Source: an uncultured Eubacteriales bacterium (lineage in GTDB: Bacteria > Bacillota > Clostridia > Lachnospirales > Anaerotignaceae). From it: a DNA stretch of 42,597 nucleotides. The stretch is taken from the NCBI GenBank assembly GCA_949743655.1, contig CATJUP010000112.1:1-42597 (forward strand), written 5' to 3'. The position numbers were made by a program, and so were the translations under genes. Positions 37,504 to 42,597 of the stretch are shown piece by piece. The notes under the pieces were generated by a model that searched no databases, was not told where the DNA came from, and worked only from the letters and a program-made list of their open reading frames with translations. How positions within the stretch are numbered: the first letter of the stretch is position 1; every line of letters begins with the position of its first letter.

Positions 37504-37966
37504 ATTTGAATATATCACTGTTTTTGCTATGTTTAAAAAAGAATACTTTAGGAGGCAGAAGATATATAATTATAAAAGATAACATTATAAGACCAGCAAA
37601 TTTAATGCCTTTTACTGCTTGCGTGAATGTATAGTACATATTGTTTTGTAATAATCCTCTCATTATGTTATACATTTGAGAGCCTGGAACAAGAGGTATT
37701 ACTGACGGAACAAAAAATAAAGTAAAAGGCATATCAAATTTATGAGAACATACGCGTGAAAATGCCGAAACAAACAAAGACGCTGTAAATATGCCAAGAG
37801 ACTCTATACTAGTTTGCGAAAACAGCCATATATATATAATCCAAGCCATGCCGCCGCAAAAAGCGCAATATGGTATTTTTTTGCGTGGAGCGTTAAAAAG
37901 TACAGCAAACGAAAGAGATGATAAAGCGGCAAATATAAAATCGGTAAATATATTGTTAAGAACCAT
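37502..37966 (-). CDS. Threonine/serine exporter, small subunit (ThrE C-terminal half-like)
   Basis: 'ALSSLSFAVLFNAPRKKIPYCAFCGGMAW', 'FFVPSVIPLVPGSQMYNIMRGLL'. Confidence 0.88.
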   Translation of the reverse strand: MVLNNIFTDFIFAALSSLSFAVLFNAPRKKIPYCAFCGGMAWIIYIWLFSQTSIESLGIFTASLFVSAFSRVCSHKFDMPFTLFFVPSVIPLVPGSQMYNIMRGLLQNNMYYTFTQAVKGIKFAGLIMLSFIIIYLLPPKVFFFKHSKNSDIFK

Positions 37967-37968
37967 TT

Positions 37969-38736
37969 TTACACCCCAGTTAAAATTTTAAACAGCCATG
38001 ATATTGTTATAATACCTGTTGTTATACCTATAGACATAATTATAGCCTCTGTAAGACGTGTACCGCCCGCTACATAGTCGCCATATAATAAATCTCTTGC
38101 TACATTTGTAACGGCAAAACCTGGTACAAGCGGCATTATTGAACCAAGTATTATTGTGTTGTAATTAGTGGTTATGCCTAAGTGGTAAAAAGTATAAGCC
38201 ATAAAAGCCACTAAAGCGCTGGCAAAAACATTACTTAAAAAGCCAGATAAATTGTATTTAGAAAATATCTCAATGGCTATGCCCTGAAATGTTCCTACAA
38301 CAAACGCTATAATACCGTCTTTTACAGTAGCCCTAAAAAGTATTGTAAACGCCATACATATAATGCTGTAAGATAAAACCCTTATGTATGGTTTAAAATC
38401 TGTAAGTGAGTCTATATAATCAAGGGTCTCCATACATTCATGTATTGATTTTTTGTGGGTTATATAGTCAAGAGCTAACGTATCACAGGCTATAACTTTT
38501 TCAAGATTTATACGCCTTGTATAAGGTCTTTTAAGTTCTGTAAAAACCTCGCCTGTGTTGTTGTAAAGTGTTACTATTACGCTTGTAGGCTGTGTAAAAA
38601 CCTCGGCACTGTGTATACCATCAGCGGCAGCTATTCTAAGCATTGTTTTTTCTGTACGCTGGATTTCGGCGCCGTTTTTAATCATCATGCAGCCAATACT
38701 GGCAATAAATTTAAGAAGTTCATAGTCAGATTTCAT
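37969..38736 (-). CDS. Threonine/serine exporter, large subunit (ThrE N-terminal half-like, DUF1212)
   Basis: 'IGCMMIKNGAEIQRTEKTMLRIAAADGI', 'FVVGTFQGIAIEIFSKYNLSGFLSNVFASALVA', 'IMPLVPGFAVTNVARDLLYGDYVAGGTRLTEA'. Confidence 0.9.
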   Translation of the reverse strand: MKSDYELLKFIASIGCMMIKNGAEIQRTEKTMLRIAAADGIHSAEVFTQPTSVIVTLYNNTGEVFTELKRPYTRRINLEKVIACDTLALDYITHKKSIHECMETLDYIDSLTDFKPYIRVLSYSIICMAFTILFRATVKDGIIAFVVGTFQGIAIEIFSKYNLSGFLSNVFASALVAFMAYTFYHLGITTNYNTIILGSIMPLVPGFAVTNVARDLLYGDYVAGGTRLTEAIIMSIGITTGIITISWLFKILTGV

Positions 38737-38925
38737 TTTTTATTCCCCACAATTTTATACTCTAAAAAATTATAATATACAAAATTATTTAGCGCAACTG
38801 TTTGTTTTACAGAGAAATCAATTTTTGTAAAGTTTATTGTGTTTGTGGGTTATTTCAATTTATGCACCATTTTTTAAAAAGGGCGGCAAAAGAATTTGTT
38901 GGAAAAATTAACGTTTTTTAAAACG

Positions 38926-38957
38926 AAACAGCCTAAAGCTACGCTTTAGACTGTTTT
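38926..38957 (-). terminator. Terminator hairpin downstream of ilvD (AAACAG-C-CTAAAGC / GCTTTAG-A-CTGTTT)
   Basis: 13-bp stem with one internal mismatch; A-rich 5' side = T-tail on minus strand. Confidence 0.75.
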
Positions 38958-39001
38958 AAATTTATTTGAATTAATGTGTTAAATATTGTGTATGTCGGTA
39001 T

Positions 39002-40666
39002 TTACCTTTTGAACACTGCTCCAGACATAGCTGATGATACCATTTTTGAGTATCTGTCAAGATAACTTCCTGGTTTTACAGGTGGTTTATGAGGCTGCCA
39101 GCCTTCTTTTCTCTTAGCTATTTCCTCTTCAGGAACATTAAGTGTAACAACACCACCCTCAATATCTATTGATATGCTGTCACCATCTTTAACAAACGCT
39201 ATGAGTCCGCCCTCAGCCGCCTCTGGCGAAACATGTCCTATAGCCGCACCTCTTGTAGCGCCCGAGAAACGTCCGTCAGTAATAAGCGCCACAGACGAGC
39301 CAAGACCCATGCCTATAATAGCCGATGTAGGTGTAAGCATTTCTCTCATTCCAGGTCCGCCTTTAGGTCCCTCATAACGTATAACAACAACGTCACCAGG
39401 TTTAATTTCACCGTCATAAATAGCTTTAACAGCCGGCTCTTCTTGGTCAAATACTCTTGCTGGACCAGTGTGTTTAAGCATTTCAGGCACAACACCAGCT
39501 TTTTTACAAACAGCGCCCTCTTCAGCAAGATTGCCGTAAAGTATTTTAAGTCCTCCTGTAAGACTGTAAGCGGTTTCTTTAGTACGTACAACATCATCGT
39601 CTTTAACAGTGTGACCTTCTATATTCTCAAATACGTTTTTACCTGTAACAGTTAAATTGTCTTTAATAAGACCATATTCTTTTAATCTTGCCATAAGTGC
39701 CGTTACTCCGCCAGCATCGTCAAAATCTGCCGGATAATGAGGACCAGATGGTTTAAGTTTTACAAGATGAGGTGTAATAGAAGCAATTCTTTCTACCTCG
39801 TCAAAGCTGAATTTTATTCCTGCCTCGTTGCATATAGCGGCAAAATGAAGCATTGTATTTGAGGAACCGCCAATAGCCATATCAACAACAAGCGCATTGT
39901 GAACAGCGTTTTCTGTAATAATACTTTTAGCTGTAATACCTTTTTCAAGGAGTTCCATAATTTTCATGCCTGTTCTTTTAGCTATAGCCAATTTCTTTCC
40001 GCTCATGGCTGGAAGTGTAGCGCCAGGAAGGCAAAGACCAAGCGCCTCTGTAAGGAAGTTCATTGAATTAGCTGTACCTAAAAGGTTACAAGCGCCGCAG
40101 CCTGGAAGAGCGCATTGCTCAAGCTCGTCCAACCACTCTTGAGATTTAAGACCTCTTTGAACAAGACCAGATGCCTCCATAAGGTCTGTGTAACCCACTT
40201 TTTCGCCGTCCATTCTTCCTGTTGCCATAACTCCACCAGAACAAATAATTGTAGGCACATCAAGTCTTGCTGCTGCTATAATCATACCAGGTGTTATTTT
40301 ATCACAGTCAGGTATCATAACCATAGCATCAAAACTATGTCCGTTCATCATACATTCAACCGAGTCAGCTATAAGCTCACGGCTTGCCAAAGGATAGTGC
40401 ATACCATAGTTTCCTTGTGCTATGCCATCGCATATACCTATAGTAGGAAACTCAATAGGCGTTCCTCCAGCGGCTATAATTCCTTCTTTAACAGCTCTTG
40501 CTATAATATCAAGATGCCTATGACCAGGCATTGTCTCGTTTTGAGCGTTTACAACACCTATTATTGGTTTTTCAAGGTCTTCTGGAAGAAGTCCCATAGA
40601 ATAATAAAGAGCTCTATGAGTAGCTCTTTCAAGACCCTTTGTAGTAATATCACTTTTTTTAGACAT
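39002..40666 (-). CDS. ilvD: Dihydroxy-acid dehydratase
   Basis: '[30 protein letters not shown]', '[17 protein letters not shown]', '[23 protein letters not shown]', '[22 protein letters not shown]'. Confidence 0.97.
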   Translation of the reverse strand: MSKKSDITTKGLERATHRALYYSMGLLPEDLEKPIIGVVNAQNETMPGHRHLDIIARAVKEGIIAAGGTPIEFPTIGICDGIAQGNYGMHYPLASRELIADSVECMMNGHSFDAMVMIPDCDKITPGMIIAAARLDVPTIICSGGVMATGRMDGEKVGYTDLMEASGLVQRGLKSQEWLDELEQCALPGCGACNLLGTANSMNFLTEALGLCLPGATLPAMSGKKLAIAKRTGMKIMELLEKGITAKSIITENAVHNALVVDMAIGGSSNTMLHFAAICNEAGIKFSFDEVERIASITPHLVKLKPSGPHYPADFDDAGGVTALMARLKEYGLIKDNLTVTGKNVFENIEGHTVKDDDVVRTKETAYSLTGGLKILYGNLAEEGAVCKKAGVVPEMLKHTGPARVFDQEEPAVKAIYDGEIKPGDVVVIRYEGPKGGPGMREMLTPTSAIIGMGLGSSVALITDGRFSGATRGAAIGHVSPEAAEGGLIAFVKDGDSISIDIEGGVVTLNVPEEEIAKRKEGWQPHKPPVKPGSYLDRYSKMVSSAMSGAVFKR

Positions 40667-40699
40667 TTTTATCCCCCTTTAATTTTTATAAATTAAAGC

Positions 40700-40719
40700 A
40701 CAATTTACACGTAAATTGT
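40700..40719. promoter_or_regulatory. Palindrome ACAATTTAC-AC-GTAAATTGT upstream of ilvD
   Basis: 9-bp perfect inverted repeat 34-53 bp upstream of ilvD start. Confidence 0.5.
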
Positions 40720-40855
40720 ATCACAAAGCATTAGTATTTACAATACAAAGGGTTATTTTTGTTAATTTTTTCTCACATATAAAAATTTGTTTTGTTGAAT
40801 TAATACAACTTATTTAGTATAATTTTTTTACATATTTAAAAGGAGTGATATAATA

Positions 40856-42526
40856 TTGTTATTTTCAGATGTATACTCAAAGCATTATAATAAAAAAATT
40901 ATTGACTCTATACCAATTAAACATGTATTTAATGAAATAGATTTAATTGATTTTTATATAACAATGAGAGACGGTGTAAAACTGTTTTGTAAAGCGGCTT
41001 TTCCAAAAAACGCTAAAGAGCTTCCTATAATATTAACACGCACACCATATGGCATGCAGAGTTTAAGATTTTTTCACGAAATGGCTTTTTATGGATATAT
41101 ATGTATAGCGCAAAATTGCCGAGGCTGCTTTGAAAGTGAAGGCGAGTGGGTTCCCGCTAAAAACGAGAGAAATGATGGTATAGACACAATAAATTATATA
41201 AAGTCACAACCATACTGTAATGGCAATATAGCAATGACAGGTGCATCTTACATTACAATGAACCAATTTATGATATGCGATATACTTCCTCCTGAGGTAA
41301 AAACGCTTAATTTTGAAGTTTATAACCCTTACCGCCACGACATACTTTATACAAATGGAATGTTTCATTTAGAGGCTTATGCTGGTTGGTTAGCTTATAA
41401 CTCTGGTATAACCGAATTAAAGCCTAATGAGGAAACATATAAAAAAATGATTAATTTCACGCCTCAAATGTATGCTGACGAAAATGTTTTGGGTAAAAAA
41501 TTGGATTGGTACAGGCAATGGCTTAAAAGTGATAATAAAAACGCTCCTCTTTATAATTATGGCGCTTATGGAATTTTAAAAGATTTGCCTTCAAAAATCA
41601 AAGTACCAATAATAGCTCATGCCAGTTGGTACGACCCGCATTTTGCTGGAATGTTAAAAGCATTTGAGAATATGCCAAAACAAACAAGAGACAAAAGCAC
41701 TATAATAATTACACCAACAAATCACAAACAAGCCCTTTGTTCTGATAATGACACGCCAAACGCATTTAAAGCTGTTGGAACACGTTTTATACGTTCAAAA
41801 CTAAACTGGTTTGGTCATCATTTAAAAGGAGAACCATATTTTGACCCAACTCCTGAAGGCAATATAAAAGCATATGTATATAACAAAAACGATTATATTG
41901 TATTTAAAAACTTTAATTTGCAAGCCAAAAACAATTTATTTATAAATACTAATAATATGACTTTATGCCATTCAAAGCCAACTATGTCAGTCAAAGAATA
42001 TATTTATGACCCTCTTAACCCTGCGCCTACTTGCGGAAGTGAAGCGCTTATGACCGATTATATGTATCACAAAAACAAAAAGACTGTTGAGGGAAGAAGA
42101 ATTATACCGCCTGTTGGCTATCGTAACGACATAATCAGTTTTGTTTCGGAATATTTTGAAAAAGATATTTTAATAAATAACGATATTAATGTGTATATTT
42201 ATGTCTCTTCTTCAGCACCTGACACGTGCTTTTATACAAGATTATCAGTTATAGAAAATGGTAAAGATGCCTTTTATTTAAGAAGTGGAATAACAACTCT
42301 CAAAAACTGCATAACCAATTACAAACCAAACTCAACTGTAAATATTAAAATACAAATGGCAAAAATATCTGCACTTATTAAAAGTGGCATGCGTTTAAGA
42401 CTTGACATAACTAGTTCTGATTTCCCAGCATTTAACGCGCACCCAAACACATTAAAACTGTGGGCTGAGGAAACAAATGCTGTAAAAGCCGTTCAAAAAA
42501 TATACGGCGGCAGAATTGAGTTTTAA
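40856..42526 (+). CDS. CocE/NonD family alpha/beta hydrolase (X-Pro dipeptidyl-peptidase-like)
   Basis: 'MRDGVKLFCKAAFPKNAKELPIILTRTPYG', 'QNCRGCFESEGEW', nucleophile 'MTGASYITMNQ'; TTG start. Confidence 0.9.
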   Translation: MLFSDVYSKHYNKKIIDSIPIKHVFNEIDLIDFYITMRDGVKLFCKAAFPKNAKELPIILTRTPYGMQSLRFFHEMAFYGYICIAQNCRGCFESEGEWVPAKNERNDGIDTINYIKSQPYCNGNIAMTGASYITMNQFMICDILPPEVKTLNFEVYNPYRHDILYTNGMFHLEAYAGWLAYNSGITELKPNEETYKKMINFTPQMYADENVLGKKLDWYRQWLKSDNKNAPLYNYGAYGILKDLPSKIKVPIIAHASWYDPHFAGMLKAFENMPKQTRDKSTIIITPTNHKQALCSDNDTPNAFKAVGTRFIRSKLNWFGHHLKGEPYFDPTPEGNIKAYVYNKNDYIVFKNFNLQAKNNLFINTNNMTLCHSKPTMSVKEYIYDPLNPAPTCGSEALMTDYMYHKNKKTVEGRRIIPPVGYRNDIISFVSEYFEKDILINNDINVYIYVSSSAPDTCFYTRLSVIENGKDAFYLRSGITTLKNCITNYKPNSTVNIKIQMAKISALIKSGMRLRLDITSSDFPAFNAHPNTLKLWAEETNAVKAVQKIYGGRIEF

Positions 42527-42539
42527 AATACACACTTTT

Positions 42540-42577
42540 CTTCCTTTCTTGAAAGAAAGGAAGCGAAAGAACTTTAA
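42540..42577. repeat. Dispersed hairpin repeat, copy 3 (CTTCCTTTCTT-GA-AAGAAAGGAAG + CGAAAGAACTTTAA)
   Basis: 11-bp inverted repeat, near-identical to copy 1; starts 14 nt after the hydrolase stop. Confidence 0.8.
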
Positions 42578-42597
42578 CTTTTAACTATTATGTGCAA

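Noticed and set aside
40115-40696. 193-aa plus-strand ORF antisense to ilvD (also 39233-39655)
   Set aside because: Opposite strand of ilvD; low-complexity composition and no plausible family
1-42597. CRISPR arrays, tRNA/rRNA genes, transposases, integrases
   Set aside because: No regularly spaced direct repeats, no recognisable structural RNA genes, and no transposase-like ORFs seen by reading

Overview
The window is a low-GC, densely coded chromosomal segment that looks like Clostridia/Firmicutes, judged by gene content and order only. Most of it is housekeeping: pheA; gdpP-like/rplI/dnaB; proB-proA-proC; DUF4321-maf-mreBCD-PBP2-minC-minD-minE-rodA-mgsA; rpoN; rnfCDGEAB; DAHP synthase; a split ThrE exporter; ilvD; and a CocE-type hydrolase. 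I saw no rRNA, tRNA, CRISPR array, transposase or prophage module. The accessory parts are: (i) a compact restriction-modification cassette (D12-class adenine methyltransferase converging on a PD-(D/E)XK-like nuclease with an XRE controller gene overlapping it by 4 nt) between an aldo/keto reductase and the maf/mre cluster; (ii) a block at 10.5-13.7 kb with an intracellular-type subtilase, a Cys/Gly-rich microprotein, a FIST-domain protein and two orphan small proteins; (iii) a dispersed intergenic hairpin repeat with three copies just after gene ends. Architectural oddities in core genes include a MinC lacking its usual N-terminal domain, a GdpP-like protein lacking PAS/GGDEF, a ProB lacking PUA, and a PBP2 with a tandem duplicated ~80-aa module. 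A perfect 42-bp palindrome lies between proC and a convergent orphan gene. I found no clearly undescribed multi-gene system; the strongest leads are the MinC/PBP2 architectures, the dispersed repeat family and the R-M cassette of unknown specificity.
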